Positions 44,801 through 55,359 of a DNA stretch of 64,000 nucleotides are shown here, in pieces. The DNA lies in the NCBI RefSeq assembly GCF_032341175.1, contig NZ_CP135435.1:4278001-4342000 (forward strand), written 5' to 3'. Positions within the stretch are counted from its first letter, which is position 1, and the number at the start of each line of letters is the position of its first letter. The notes below the pieces were generated by a model. That model did no database searches and was not told the DNA's origin. It saw only the letters and a program-made list of their open reading frames with translations. Both the position numbers and the translations under genes were made by a program. The stretch comes from Bacillus sp. DTU_2020_1000418_1_SI_GHA_SEK_038. GTDB taxonomy: Bacteria > Bacillota > Bacilli > Bacillales > Cytobacillaceae.

Positions 44801-47800
44801 TTAAACCCCCAATATCTCCCTAATATCCTCATCCGTAAGAGCAGACATCACGCCCTCCTTGGATTCAATGACCTCTTCTATTAAATGGCGCTTTTTCTCT
44901 TGCAGTTCATTTACTTTTTCCTCTATGGTCCCGCGGGATATGAGCTTAATGACCTGCACCGTTTTCGTTTGCCCAAATCGATGAGCCCGGTCTGCAGCCT
45001 GCTCCTCAACAGCCGGATTCCACCAAAGATCATATAGAATAACTGTGTCAGCCCCGGTCAAGTTGAGCCCTGTGCCGCCAGCTTTCAAGGAAATAAGGAA
45101 AAAGTGACGCTCCCCTGCATTGAATTGATTGCATAAGTCCACACGTTCTTCTGATGGAGTTTGACCATCCAGATAAAAGAAAGGGAGCCCCTGCAACGTC
45201 AGTTCTCTGCCAATAAGTGAAAGCATTTTTGTAAATTGGGAGAAAATCAGCACCCTTCTTCCAGAAAGCCTTGCCTCCTCGATGAGTTGCATAAGCTGCA
45301 AAAATTTCGCTGAGCTTCCTTTATAGCCGTCCACAAACAAGGCTGGGTGGCAGCAAATTTGTCTTAATCTAGTTAATCCCGCAAGAATCCGAATGCGATT
45401 TTTCCTGAGTGTGTTCTTATCCAAATGCTTTAGCGTATCATGACGAAGCTTCGCCAAATAGGCTGCATATAATTTCTTCTGATCCGGGAGCAGCTCCACT
45501 GATTCCACCGCCTCAGTTTTCTCAGGAAGCTCTGCCAGGACGTCCTCCTTCAGCCTGCGAAGCAAAAACGGACGAATTCTCCTGGATATGATCTTTTTTG
45601 ATAGGTGACTGTATTCTTGTAATCCCATAAATAATTCCGGAAAGACTACATGAAAAATCGACCAAAGCTCCTCGAGGGAATTTTCAATAGGTGTCCCGGT
45701 GAGTGCAAAGCGGTAATTCGCCTGTATTCTTTTCACCGCTCTCGCTGTTTGTGTGATCGGATTTTTAAAGGCCTGTGCCTCATCGAAAAATACAGTATGG
45801 AAGGTCTGTTTTTCGTACCATTTCATATCCCGGCGCAGCAAGGGGTATGAGGTAATAATGACGTCCATATCCATGCAAGCCTTTTGCAATTGGGCCCTCT
45901 CTGCTTTGCTTCCATCCATCACCAAGGCTTCTATTTCCGGAGTAAATTTCATCAATTCGCTAAGCCAGTTATAGGTTAATGAGGATGGACACACGATCAG
46001 GACAGGCTTCCTCTTCTCACGGATATCCGAGAGCTCTGATAAAATAAAGGCTATGCTCTGCAGTGTCTTCCCTAAGCCCATATCATCGGCAAGAATCCCT
46101 CCGAACCCAAAGCCAGCAAGAGTTTTCATCCATTTAAAGCCTTGTTTTTGGTATTCCCTCAAAATCGGCTCTAACCGCTCTGGTACTTCATACTCCAAAC
46201 TCTCTGGATTTCGAAGACTTTCTAAAAACTGCTTAAACGATTCCTCTATTGTTAATGCCTTGCTTCCCTCTGCCGAATCCAGCAGCCGAAGCCCCTGAAC
46301 AATCGGGACATTCAATCCGCTTTCTAGATCCTCATCTTGGGCAGGAACAGCACGCAGGAAACGTTGTATTTCTTTAAACTCCCGTGTCTCCAATGAAAGC
46401 AATGATCCGTTTCGTAAACGATAGTACCTTCTTTTTTCCTCTAAAGCTTGTAAAATATCGCGGATTTGCTGTTCAGGTATGCCGTCCATTTCAAATTTAA
46501 ACTCCAGCCAATTGGTGCGTTCCTTCTTGACCCTCACCCTAATTTGCGGACGGGCGTTCTCTCTGAAAATCCGATTTCTTACCGCTGTTGTGGCATAAAT
46601 CTGCACAAGCTTCTCCAGCTTCGGAACCGTGTAGCATAAAAACTCGAACTCTAGCTCTTCATTTTGCAAAAAATAACCGCCATCTGTTTTACCGAAGGAG
46701 CTAGCCTCCATCAGCTGAAGGATCGCCTCTTCCTTTTCTTCGTCCCTTATGAGCATAATGCTTGCAGGCGGTTCCCGTCCCTCTAACGGGTTGATGACGA
46801 TTTTTTCATAATGAAACTCAAGCCCGGCAAGCAGACGATTTTTTACCCGATCCAAATAAAGCTTCGCGATTAACGGGGCCCTTACAAGTCGATTAGCAAT
46901 GGCTTCTGAAATACGGACATTCCCAACTTTTTTTAAGCCCGGAATCACTTTTTCCAGGAAAAAATCGACCTGATTGCTCGAAATCGGGATTTCATCCGTA
47001 CCGGTCGTTTCAAGCATTTGTTTTAATTCCATTAGACGCTTGCAATCTTCCTCTTTCAGCTGAATGTATCGTCCGTCAAATAAGACAGCCCTGTATAATT
47101 CCATCACAAGCAAACGGTCCATTCCGTTTATACGTAACCGATAGCTGCTTCTTCCACTTTCTTCAAAGTCGAACTGTAATGGGAGGATCTCTATAGAAAC
47201 CCTTAGACCGTCAAACATAGTTCCGCCGTAAACGAGCTTTACAAACGGAGCCATATTAAGATGTGGCAACAGTCGGTCCCAAGAAGAAGATGGAATCAGA
47301 AGCATGTATTCGTCCGAATGGTCTGACACTGTCCTAAGAGAAGTTTTTTCATCTTGTCTTACCTGAATAAGCTCCTGAATCACATCATCGGTTTCTTTTT
47401 GAAAACAATGAATCTCCGGATCATACGTAAATAGTGTTGAAAGCTCGCATGAACGACCAGCCTCCACCCTTTCCAGAAATCCCCGTATATCCTGGACAAG
47501 AACAGGACCTATTTTTACCCCGACCCCCATCATCCATGAACCCATGCCCATATCCACTGGCTTACAGATAAACTCGGCAGCAAGAACTTGTCTGTTTTCA
47601 AAATGAAGCTGCTCTCCACTCGAACGAACGGGCTGATCATTGAAAAGTCTAAGCAGCCCTTCCGTCAGCACATTATTCTGTTTCAGCTCTGTCCTTTGAC
47701 GCTGCCGCTCGTAAATAGCTAGCAAAACAGCCGCAATATGCTGGCAATCATTTTTAACAGAAGCAAGCTTTGGACAGCTGCATGCGATCTGTATACCGCC

Positions 47801-47980
47801 ACCCTCATCCTTATCAATTGTCACATAGAAGTTTTCCGTGCCTTTAACCGTTGCTTCACAGCGATTATCATTATATTTATTGATTTTTACCTTTCCCGCA
47901 CGATAAAAAGAGTCTCCTCTTTTGAAGGAGACAGCACCACACATGTCTTTTATCATTTTTTGAGTTAAATGCAGTTCCAC
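44801..47980 (-). CDS. SNF2-family helicase with SWIM zinc finger
   Basis: About 1059 residues. The N-terminal SWIM finger C-x-C...C-x-H is at C67, C69, C79, H81. A long middle region of bacterial SNF2-associated type follows. The SNF2 ATPase (about 600-1059) has motif I DDMGLGKTLQ, II DEAQ, III LTGTPIEN, and motifs V-VI LKAGGTGLNLTGAD and AADRAHRFGQ. Similar to B. subtilis YwqA; bacterial members act on DNA or on DNA-bound RNA polymerase, with no firm role here. GTG 47980 lies 8 bases after AAAGGAG; the upstream ATG lacks a site. Confidence 0.9.
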   Translation of the reverse strand: MELHLTQKMIKDMCGAVSFKRGDSFYRAGKVKINKYNDNRCEATVKGTENFYVTIDKDEGGGIQIACSCPKLASVKNDCQHIAAVLLAIYERQRQRTELKQNNVLTEGLLRLFNDQPVRSSGEQLHFENRQVLAAEFICKPVDMGMGSWMMGVGVKIGPVLVQDIRGFLERVEAGRSCELSTLFTYDPEIHCFQKETDDVIQELIQVRQDEKTSLRTVSDHSDEYMLLIPSSSWDRLLPHLNMAPFVKLVYGGTMFDGLRVSIEILPLQFDFEESGRSSYRLRINGMDRLLVMELYRAVLFDGRYIQLKEEDCKRLMELKQMLETTGTDEIPISSNQVDFFLEKVIPGLKKVGNVRISEAIANRLVRAPLIAKLYLDRVKNRLLAGLEFHYEKIVINPLEGREPPASIMLIRDEEKEEAILQLMEASSFGKTDGGYFLQNEELEFEFLCYTVPKLEKLVQIYATTAVRNRIFRENARPQIRVRVKKERTNWLEFKFEMDGIPEQQIRDILQALEEKRRYYRLRNGSLLSLETREFKEIQRFLRAVPAQDEDLESGLNVPIVQGLRLLDSAEGSKALTIEESFKQFLESLRNPESLEYEVPERLEPILREYQKQGFKWMKTLAGFGFGGILADDMGLGKTLQSIAFILSELSDIREKRKPVLIVCPSSLTYNWLSELMKFTPEIEALVMDGSKAERAQLQKACMDMDVIITSYPLLRRDMKWYEKQTFHTVFFDEAQAFKNPITQTARAVKRIQANYRFALTGTPIENSLEELWSIFHVVFPELFMGLQEYSHLSKKIISRRIRPFLLRRLKEDVLAELPEKTEAVESVELLPDQKKLYAAYLAKLRHDTLKHLDKNTLRKNRIRILAGLTRLRQICCHPALFVDGYKGSSAKFLQLMQLIEEARLSGRRVLIFSQFTKMLSLIGRELTLQGLPFFYLDGQTPSEERVDLCNQFNAGERHFFLISLKAGGTGLNLTGADTVILYDLWWNPAVEEQAADRAHRFGQTKTVQVIKLISRGTIEEKVNELQEKKRHLIEEVIESKEGVMSALTDEDIREILGV

Positions 47981-48096
47981 ATGGCCCGCTCCTTTCCGAG
48001 GATACGTTTCATACATAATTTAATCATACTCTGCAAATAGAATAAAAGGCAAAAACGGAGGGAATTTCTTCAACAACGAAGAAACAATAGTCTTTG

Positions 48097-48160
48097 TAAA
48101 AAAAAAGAAAAGCAAGCCGTAGAATGGTTGTCTTCCCCATCTCTAAGCCTGCTTTATCTG
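48097..48160 (-). terminator. Probable terminator of the VOC gene
   Basis: On the minus strand a weak AAGCAGGC/GGCTTGCTT hairpin is followed by CTTTTTTTTT. Confidence 0.45.
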
Positions 48161-48161
48161 C

Positions 48162-49007
48162 TTAAACCACCAACCGGATCCAATTCCCGGCTGGATCACT
48201 AGTAACATAGTAATCCTCTTCTATTTTTACCGATGCACCTATTTCTTTTAACTGCGCAACCACGTTATCCCTTGCTTCGCTATTCGGAAAAACAAGTGTG
48301 TACCAGTTCAAACCTACACTATTTTCCGGAGGGGGTGGTGCTCCCACTCCCTGCCAAGTATTGATGGCGATATGATGATGGTAGCCCCCGGTTGATAGAA
48401 AGGCAGCTTGAGGATAGTAGCAAACGGTCTGGAAACCAAGGCCTTGTGTATAAAATTCCTCAGTCTGCTGGAGATCAGCTACATGAAGGTGAATATGCCC
48501 CATTAAAGTATCAGCAGGCAAACCTGTCCATTCCGCATTACTTTCAGCCAAAATTCCTTCCCCATCCAGCTGTTCCGTTGCCATATCCACTAACCCATTC
48601 TTCCAATTCCATTCATCAGACGGGCGGTCACGATATACTTCGATTCCATTGCCATCTGGATCATTGAGGTACAAAGCTTCACTAACATAATGATCAGCCG
48701 CTCCAAACCGGTAGCCAGTCTGAAGCAAATGCCGTAAAAAGACGGATAAATCAGCTCGGGTTGGCAGCAGAATGGCATAATGATATAAACCTGACGTACG
48801 GCCTGTTTTCGGGATAACATCTGCAGGCTGCTCAAGTGTAACCAAGGGAGTTTTCCCATCTGTTGTTAAGACTGCCGTGTGACTAGATTCTTCCAATACT
48901 TTAAACCCCATCAGATTTTGATAAAAAGTAAGCGAGGTTTTTAAATCCTTTACTTTTATATTCACTTCTCCAACATAAACATTCGGTTTCTTATGGAAGC
49001 TGCTCAT
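48162..49007 (-). CDS. VOC-family protein, CatE-like extradiol dioxygenase
   Basis: About 281 residues with two tandem vicinal-oxygen-chelate modules. The first begins GEVNIKVKDLKTSLTFYQNLMGF and the second GHIHLHVADLQQTEEFYTQGLGF. Metal ligands of the CatE/YfiE group are suggested by H171/H173 in the second module, HHHIAIN, and the terminal Glu region. It could be a catechol 2,3-dioxygenase, but VOC proteins are diverse. ATG 49007 is spaced 7 bases from AAAGGGG. Confidence 0.8.
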   Translation of the reverse strand: MSSFHKKPNVYVGEVNIKVKDLKTSLTFYQNLMGFKVLEESSHTAVLTTDGKTPLVTLEQPADVIPKTGRTSGLYHYAILLPTRADLSVFLRHLLQTGYRFGAADHYVSEALYLNDPDGNGIEVYRDRPSDEWNWKNGLVDMATEQLDGEGILAESNAEWTGLPADTLMGHIHLHVADLQQTEEFYTQGLGFQTVCYYPQAAFLSTGGYHHHIAINTWQGVGAPPPPENSVGLNWYTLVFPNSEARDNVVAQLKEIGASVKIEEDYYVTSDPAGNWIRLVV

Positions 49008-49183
49008 CCTCATACCCCTTTATAAACGTTTTTATTATTATATGCCTGATACATACAAACTAACGTATTGATAATTATTTTGAATTAAAGATATTTTATT
49101 TTAAAATATAAATAAAGTAAAGGGAATAATAGGAATCATTTAAAGAGTAGTATTTTATGTAGGTGTAGTTGAGAAAACAGACA

Positions 49184-49226
49184 AAAGGTAAGCCCTGCAG
49201 GTGTTTGTCCTTAGGAGCTTACCTTT
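49184..49226 (-). terminator. Terminator of the DMFase operon
   Basis: AAAGGTAAGC and GCTTACCTTT form a 10-bp stem around a 23-base loop; on the minus strand TTTTGTCTGTTTTC follows. Confidence 0.7.
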
Positions 49227-49279
49227 ATATACCTATTAAACTAATGAGCTAAAAATTGCCCTATCTTTTTAATTCACAA

Positions 49280-51577
49280 TTATTTTACAGTTTCAGCCTT
49301 CTTGCTTAAATCCGGAAATGGAACCGGTTCATCTGATAAGAAACGTTTCAAAACATTCTCTGTTAGACGAGAAATATTATTATCGTAATTATTGTGGGAT
49401 AGGCTTCCGCAATAGGCAATGGAGCTTGTTGAGAATACCGCACCACCATTTGGGGTCGGATAGTAAACCATATCAGCCCTTACTCTTGGATTCTCTTCCC
49501 CGCCTAGGCCTGGAATGTTAAAGTACAATTCTTCTGCTACCGGCACATAGACATTTGTGTGGCCTACAGATGAAGCAACAATGACGGCATGTGAAGGGGT
49601 TCCAAGCTCCTCATCATAAATATCTAATTCTAATCCGGCTGCTCCTCCACCTACTAAACCAAAGTCACCGATTTTTTCGTCTTTTCCAATTCCTTCGAAT
49701 ATCCACTCTACTCCTGGTTCAAAGCTATCTTCTGATCTGAGATAATAAGAGGATACTTCAAAGCCCTCCGCCATATATCCTACGCCGCAAACCTTTTGAG
49801 GCGCCCTGCCGCGGTGCTTCCAAATACTGCCCTGTTCGCCCGTAATACTTAAATGAATTTCGCCCGGCTTAGATTTCCAGCCTTGGTTTCCATAATTCTT
49901 TCGAACTTCCATGAGGTTTGGATTTTTTGGATCAAAGGTAACAACCCAATAGAATCCATTTGAGCCCATATACATGAAGCGTCCCCCATTAGCTTGGTAA
50001 TCCTCTACAGCATCCAGCATTTGGCCCGAATAGTATTCTGGGTGAGAGCCTGTAATGGCCACTTGATAATGGCTTAACAGCTCATATCCTTCAAAATGCA
50101 GGTCTTGATCCGTAATGACATCAAAGTCAAAGCCCTTTTCAGTCAGCCAGTCGATTAAGTGTAAGTCAGCGTTAAATTGCCATAAAGAAGGAGATAAATT
50201 GTGACGGTATTTTGGTCTCATATTTAATATTGGACGCAAGCTTGATGAGAAGCAAACCCCTGAACCATCATTATGGTGATCATATGTGGATAGACCAAAT
50301 TCCGCATGCTCTCCCAAATACATATCTTCCTGCTGAACAACTGGGGCTCTTCCAAACATAAGCTGAGCAAGCGGGATGTCCTGGAAGCGATTATTGGCGT
50401 ATGCTAAGTAGCTGGCAGTAGGAATAATAAGAGCTGTTTTCGCAGTTGGCTTCCCCTTCTTCGGTCTAACGAAGAATACGATGTAATCCTCATCATCTCC
50501 AGCATACACATGGGCAGCATATACACCGCTTTTTAGCGTATCAGGAACTGTCCATTCAAAGTCAACATCCCATTTCGCATCAGTCATATCATCATCATGG
50601 AAATGAATAGCTCCATATTGTTCTGGAGCATGGGTAAAGTTTTGCTCCTCTGATGTCCAATTATATCCGGTCATCGCACGGGTAGGGTGATTAACTGCTT
50701 CACCGTGAATTTGATTTGGTCCCTTATCATATATCTTCTCAAGATCCTTAATGCCCTTCTTCGTAATCCCCTCAGCAAAGTCCCATGCGGCTACAACACG
50801 ATTTCCAGAAGGATTTTCAATCCATGCAGACATTTCTTCTTTCGTTAAAGCTGCATTCGCGATACGCGGACGGTCAATTTTTCCATTGAATCGCCATATT
50901 ACCTTTTGTTTACCATCTGCCCTTTGAAAAATACTAGCTATGATGAATTCAGCATCGTTTGAAGCATGAGGCTTTACTACTGTTTCTACTTCATTATTTG
51001 CGTTCATCTCTTCAATGCCGTATGGAAGTGAAAATCTCCCATTTGTTTTACTAATAACCGCTTCTTGGAAAACTGTTACCCTTCCCGTTTCTGCATCAAA
51101 GGATCCCCCAACAAAAAACCATGTGCCTTGTACGAGTGGCTTGTTAGTGCTTACCTTCTCAACGTTCCCGTTTTCATCGCCAATCCATAAAGCCAGGCAG
51201 CCTTTTTCATCAATGAAAAGGCCATAGCCTGAATTTTGATCAGGGGACCATTTTGTCAGAATTCCTTGCACGCCTAAATCAGGTGTTGTTGGGAATATCA
51301 TGGCCTGCAGAGAAAAACTGTTAACGCTTTCAAAATGAGACTGGGAATCGAACTTGATATAGGACCCCATATGTATGGCCTGCTTCCTGCCATCATATTC
51401 CTTATTCACATCTGCATCTACACTATAAATCTTTAGTCCCGGCCCTTCAGGATTGGAATCTCCATGGACAAGATGGACAATTTCTGTTTTATATTTTTTA
51501 TGATCACTGTTTACCATAAATTTAATATTTTGACCGGGCTGAACACTTAATCGATCTGTATAACCGTTAATTGCCAA
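49280..51577 (-). CDS. dmfA2: N,N-dimethylformamidase, large (beta) subunit
   Basis: 765 residues, almost the length of the known large subunit (about 762). DMFase hydrolyses dimethylformamide to dimethylamine and formate. A LamG-like domain fills about 65-265 and the DMFase core follows. The known enzyme is a mononuclear iron hydrolase with two Tyr and one Glu as ligands; Y393 (SYLAYAN), Y432 (STYDHH) and E514 (GSHPEYY) are at matching places, which is my inference from memory. Start TTG 51577 follows AAAGGGAGAGG. It lies 27 bp after the small-subunit gene. The true amide substrate may differ. Confidence 0.85.
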   Translation of the reverse strand: MAINGYTDRLSVQPGQNIKFMVNSDHKKYKTEIVHLVHGDSNPEGPGLKIYSVDADVNKEYDGRKQAIHMGSYIKFDSQSHFESVNSFSLQAMIFPTTPDLGVQGILTKWSPDQNSGYGLFIDEKGCLALWIGDENGNVEKVSTNKPLVQGTWFFVGGSFDAETGRVTVFQEAVISKTNGRFSLPYGIEEMNANNEVETVVKPHASNDAEFIIASIFQRADGKQKVIWRFNGKIDRPRIANAALTKEEMSAWIENPSGNRVVAAWDFAEGITKKGIKDLEKIYDKGPNQIHGEAVNHPTRAMTGYNWTSEEQNFTHAPEQYGAIHFHDDDMTDAKWDVDFEWTVPDTLKSGVYAAHVYAGDDEDYIVFFVRPKKGKPTAKTALIIPTASYLAYANNRFQDIPLAQLMFGRAPVVQQEDMYLGEHAEFGLSTYDHHNDGSGVCFSSSLRPILNMRPKYRHNLSPSLWQFNADLHLIDWLTEKGFDFDVITDQDLHFEGYELLSHYQVAITGSHPEYYSGQMLDAVEDYQANGGRFMYMGSNGFYWVVTFDPKNPNLMEVRKNYGNQGWKSKPGEIHLSITGEQGSIWKHRGRAPQKVCGVGYMAEGFEVSSYYLRSEDSFEPGVEWIFEGIGKDEKIGDFGLVGGGAAGLELDIYDEELGTPSHAVIVASSVGHTNVYVPVAEELYFNIPGLGGEENPRVRADMVYYPTPNGGAVFSTSSIAYCGSLSHNNYDNNISRLTENVLKRFLSDEPVPFPDLSKKAETVK

Positions 51578-51604
51578 TAGAATCCTCTCCCTTTTTGATA
51601 ATTA

Positions 51605-51958
51605 TTAATCTACTAATCCATGTTTTTTGAGTCTTTTAAGGAATAAGGCATGCTCCGCCTTCTCACGTGTGTCAAAGCATTGATCTTCAAAAACTTTATA
51701 AGGAACTCCGCGCTTCCCCGGATGTTCCCCCAAACACCATTCTTGATGGGGCTTTGTACAAACAATTAGATCTTTTCCTTCAATAATTTCGTGATTTCTT
51801 CTTAGGAAATTGAGAACCATACTCAGATTATAGCTATGTCTGCCAACAGGCTGCTTTCTATGTTCTTCAATTAACTCCTCTGTAATAAGGGGCTTAATGT
51901 TATTCTCAAGGATGTATTTATCTGTACTTAAATAAGCTTTCTTTGCTTGTGCATTCAA
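51605..51958 (-). CDS. dmfA1: N,N-dimethylformamidase, small (alpha) subunit
   Basis: About 117 residues. Known DMFases have a small subunit of about 132 residues next to the large one; size, position and the basic, Trp/Cys-containing middle (LIVCTKPHQEWCLGEHPGKRG) fit. The start TTG 51958 lies 6 bases after AAAGGAGGG; the longer in-frame reading to 52006 has no ribosome site. It is the first gene of the dmfA1A2 operon, transcribed from a sigma-54 promoter about 170 bp upstream. Confidence 0.78.
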   Translation of the reverse strand: MNAQAKKAYLSTDKYILENNIKPLITEELIEEHRKQPVGRHSYNLSMVLNFLRRNHEIIEGKDLIVCTKPHQEWCLGEHPGKRGVPYKVFEDQCFDTREKAEHALFLKRLKKHGLVD

Positions 51959-52125
51959 AATAAACCCTCCTTTATTTTCACCATTGTAATGTTTCTGACT
52001 TACCAAAGTAGCGGATGAAATTTTAAAATAATCAGTTAATTAATTTCGACTTTCGGGTGACATTTGTACAATACCCAAACAATCACTCACTTCCTTTCTT
52101 TGGTAAGCACCCTTCACTTTAAGTG

Positions 52126-52144
52126 TTGCAAAATCCATGCCAAG
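52126..52144 (-). promoter_or_regulatory. Sigma-54 (SigL) promoter of dmfA1A2
   Basis: On the minus strand CTTGGCATGGATTTTGCAA carries the -24 GG and -12 GC with exactly 10 bases between, close to the consensus TGGCACN5TTGCW. It points to dmfA1, and the activator gene lies divergently, as expected. Confidence 0.85.
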
Positions 52145-52339
52145 TTTCATAGATAATAGACTTAAAGGTTTTTCCCATGAAATGAAGAATATAATACCTT
52201 GATGTTGTTAACCTTTTGAGAGTCAACTTACTTCCTTTTATACAAAGTGTAATTTTTTCATAAAAAACTTTTCCCACACAAAAAATATTAACTATTTGCC
52301 AAATTGTAAAGCATTTGTACACCTAAATCTGTAAAGAGG

Positions 52340-52382
52340 TTGTTCAACTGTCAAAATAGTGTACTGAACAATAAATGAACAA
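52340..52382. promoter_or_regulatory. Candidate upstream activating sites of the DMFase regulator
   Basis: TTGTTCA at 52340-52346 and TGAACAA at 52365-52371 and 52376-52382 form an inverted pair and a direct pair. They lie about 200-240 bp upstream of the sigma-54 promoter, a normal enhancer distance, and just ahead of the regulator gene. Confidence 0.5.
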
Positions 52383-52409
52383 TTTTATAAAAGAAAGGAG
52401 CCAATATCA

Positions 52410-55298
52410 TTGGAGAAACAGGAGTTGAAAGTGGGAATTCTCTTTTCATTAACAGGGACAACCAGTATTACTGAACGGGGACAGTATCAAGCATGCTTAT
52501 TAGCAATTAAACATATTAATGAAAGCGGCGGCATTAATGGAAAAACACTTATCCCGATTGTCGAGGATGCGGCTTCCGATCCTGATATAACTCGCCAGAA
52601 GGCTGAAAAGCTTATCGTTACCGATCAAGTCACGGCCATTATTGGCTGCTACACTGCCGCCTGCAGGAAAAGTGTCATTCCTGTCTTAGAAATGTATAAT
52701 AATCTATTATTCTATCCGACCATAAATGAAGGCGGAGAAATGCATCCCAACATCTTTTATTCCAATTCAACGCCTAATCAACAACTGCTTGACTTTATTC
52801 CTTGGCTCATTCGCCATGTTGGGAAGACCTTTTACCTCCTAGGTTCAGACTATATTTATCCTAGAGAGATAAACCGATTCGTACGCCAACTTGTTGAGTA
52901 TCATGGGGGATCTGTTTTCGGAGAGCAATACGTTGCATTAGGAAACCAAGTTTTTGATAAGCATTTAAATGAAATCAGACAGATGAATCCAGATATTGTC
53001 TTCTCGACCTTGGTTGGCGACAGTACTATTAGCTATTACCAGCAGCATGAAAGACTTGGCTTGCAGCAGCCCATTGCTAGTAATGTGACAGCAGAAACCG
53101 AAATTAAAGCGATTGATCCTAAAGGAAAAACCGAATTTTACTCCAGTTTTTCATATTTCAGTACTATTGATCGTCCCGAAAACAGAAGATTCATAATGGA
53201 ATTCCAACGAATTTATGGGACTGATATTATTAGTTCTGTTATGGAGAGTGCCTATAATAGCATGATCCTGCTTGCAGAAGCACTCAAAAGGGTAGATACT
53301 TTCTCAACTAATGCCATTCGAAGTGCCTTGTCTGGTCTATCCATTGAAGCCCCACAAGGGAAAATCATGGTTGATCCGATCAATCAGCATGTATGGCTAA
53401 ATTCGCGAATTGGAAAGGTCAATGAATCCGGTCAATTTCATATTTTATGGGATTCAGATAATCCAATTAAACCGATTCCTTTGATGGAAGATGCCCTGCC
53501 ATTACATCGTAAGGATACTATCCCTGACAAAAAGAATGAACAATTCCAGCCTAAAATAAATCAATTCCAGCCCCTTCTTTCTGAACTCAAAAAGAATTTA
53601 TCAAGGCTGCCCTTTCCGTTTGCCTATTTTGATAAGGAAGGTTTGCTGATAGAAATCATTAATACTGGCTCTCCCGCAGATACCTCCCCTCTATTAAATT
53701 TGAAGACGGGAGATACGGTAAATAGCACACTATTGAAAAACAGTGGAATTGCCGCTGCTTTTAGTGGGAAAACATCCACATATGAAGTTACAAATGAATG
53801 GGATAGGAAATCAAACAATACATATGTTGTTGCAGGGTTCCCTATCATTGGATCATTTGATGAACTTAAGGGTGTATTGGGCGTTTATATGCCAAAGACA
53901 TCATCTGAGTCAACCGAACAGCTGCTGGAGAGCATTAGGGGTATCATCCATCTAAGTTTTAAGCTAGTTGAAAGTCAAGAGAAACAGTATATTCTAAATA
54001 ACGCCCTTGGTGAAATTACAGACCAGCAACCGGGAGGTTTGTTTATCATAAAAGAAGGGCATATTCATTTTCAAAACAAAAAGGCAGTAGAATTATGGAG
54101 AAATAAACAAAGCCTAGTACAAACTGTTTTACAGGAGATTTCTTTGAATAGGGCGGATAGAGAAAAAGGTGAGGAGCGTATTTTAAGGCGTAAGGATAGC
54201 GAAGAAAGCTACGAGATTAAAGTACAAAAGAAAAATTCGTTGATTTTTATTCATTTTAAATCCCTTCCTCGCCATCCGTATCGGTTTTCCTTGAATGAAA
54301 GAAAGAACTTAACCACTTATGATCTAGTCGGCTCCAGTGATTTATTTTTAAAAACAATTGAATTGGCACGCTCTGCTTCGAAAATACAAGCTAATACTCT
54401 TTTACTAGGGGAAAGCGGGACTGGCAAAGAGATGTTTGCCCGTGCTATCCATAATGAAAGTGCACGGAGGAATAAGCCATTTGTAGCGATAAATTGCGGT
54501 GCAATTTCAAAAGACCTAATCAATTCGGAACTTTTTGGATATGTGGAAGGGGCTTTTACTGGTGCCAAAAAGGGCGGCAGCCCGGGTAAATTTGAGGTTG
54601 CTAATGGGGGAACTCTTTTTCTTGATGAAATTGGTGAAATGCCTCTTGAACTGCAAACAACCTTATTAAGGGTTTTGCAGGAAAAGGAAGTTGTTCGCGT
54701 TGGCGGTCACAAGCCTATTCCATTAGATGTACGAATCATTGCAGCAACGAATAAGGATCTTTTCCAGGAAATTGCCTTCAATGGTTCATTTCGGAGTGAC
54801 CTATACTACCGTCTAAATGTTTTCACTATCGAACTAATACCTCTTCGCAAACGACCTGAGGATATCGTCCATTTCAGTTATCATTATTTAGAAGAACTCA
54901 ATGCTCTTACTAGTCAAAAGAAGGAACTATCAAATGAAGCCCTGATACTAATGAAAAAATACAATTGGCCTGGAAATATCCGAGAGCTTTGCAACGTTAT
55001 AGAAAGAGCCTATTACTTAGCAGGGAACTCATCAATTATTGAACAAGAGCATCTTCCTCAAGAAATAGCTGAAAATATCCAAGCATTGAAGCAGGAAGAT
55101 ACTTATTCCCCCTATAATATTAAGAGCATTTCAGATATTAAGGAAAAAAACTATGAACATGAACGCCAATTTTACATTCAAACATTAATGAAACACAAGG
55201 GAAATATAACTAGAACAGCCAAACACCTTAGCATCTCCCGTACAACCCTTTACCAGAGACTTAAAGAATTCCAAATTGAAATTAAAAGAGTTAAATAG
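52410..55298 (+). CDS. Sigma-54-dependent activator with a fused amide/amino-acid-binding sensor domain
   Basis: 962 residues. Residues 5-375 form a type 1 solute-binding fold of the AmiC/urea-amide/branched-chain amino acid group ([21 protein letters not shown], then [10 protein letters not shown]) without a signal peptide, so it senses inside the cell. A PAS-like linker (about 390-620) leads to an AAA+ domain with Walker A GESGTGKE (667-674), the sigma-54 contact loop GAFTGA (714-719) and [10 protein letters not shown] Fis-type helix-turn-helix ends the protein ([20 protein letters not shown]). The start is TTG after AAAGGAG. It diverges from dmfA1A2, whose promoter is sigma-54 type, so it probably senses the amide and switches on DMFase. 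Confidence 0.9.
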   Translation: MEKQELKVGILFSLTGTTSITERGQYQACLLAIKHINESGGINGKTLIPIVEDAASDPDITRQKAEKLIVTDQVTAIIGCYTAACRKSVIPVLEMYNNLLFYPTINEGGEMHPNIFYSNSTPNQQLLDFIPWLIRHVGKTFYLLGSDYIYPREINRFVRQLVEYHGGSVFGEQYVALGNQVFDKHLNEIRQMNPDIVFSTLVGDSTISYYQQHERLGLQQPIASNVTAETEIKAIDPKGKTEFYSSFSYFSTIDRPENRRFIMEFQRIYGTDIISSVMESAYNSMILLAEALKRVDTFSTNAIRSALSGLSIEAPQGKIMVDPINQHVWLNSRIGKVNESGQFHILWDSDNPIKPIPLMEDALPLHRKDTIPDKKNEQFQPKINQFQPLLSELKKNLSRLPFPFAYFDKEGLLIEIINTGSPADTSPLLNLKTGDTVNSTLLKNSGIAAAFSGKTSTYEVTNEWDRKSNNTYVVAGFPIIGSFDELKGVLGVYMPKTSSESTEQLLESIRGIIHLSFKLVESQEKQYILNNALGEITDQQPGGLFIIKEGHIHFQNKKAVELWRNKQSLVQTVLQEISLNRADREKGEERILRRKDSEESYEIKVQKKNSLIFIHFKSLPRHPYRFSLNERKNLTTYDLVGSSDLFLKTIELARSASKIQANTLLLGESGTGKEMFARAIHNESARRNKPFVAINCGAISKDLINSELFGYVEGAFTGAKKGGSPGKFEVANGGTLFLDEIGEMPLELQTTLLRVLQEKEVVRVGGHKPIPLDVRIIAATNKDLFQEIAFNGSFRSDLYYRLNVFTIELIPLRKRPEDIVHFSYHYLEELNALTSQKKELSNEALILMKKYNWPGNIRELCNVIERAYYLAGNSSIIEQEHLPQEIAENIQALKQEDTYSPYNIKSISDIKEKNYEHERQFYIQTLMKHKGNITRTAKHLSISRTTLYQRLKEFQIEIKRVK

Positions 55299-55305
55299 AT
55301 GCCCA

Positions 55306-55352
55306 GAGAAGCATACATCCTTGATGTAGAAGGTGTATGCTTCATATTTTTA
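55306..55352 (+). terminator. Terminator of the sigma-54 activator gene
   Basis: GAAGCATACA pairs with TGTATGCTTC, followed by ATATTTTTAT. Confidence 0.8.
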
Positions 55353-55359
55353 TAAACCA

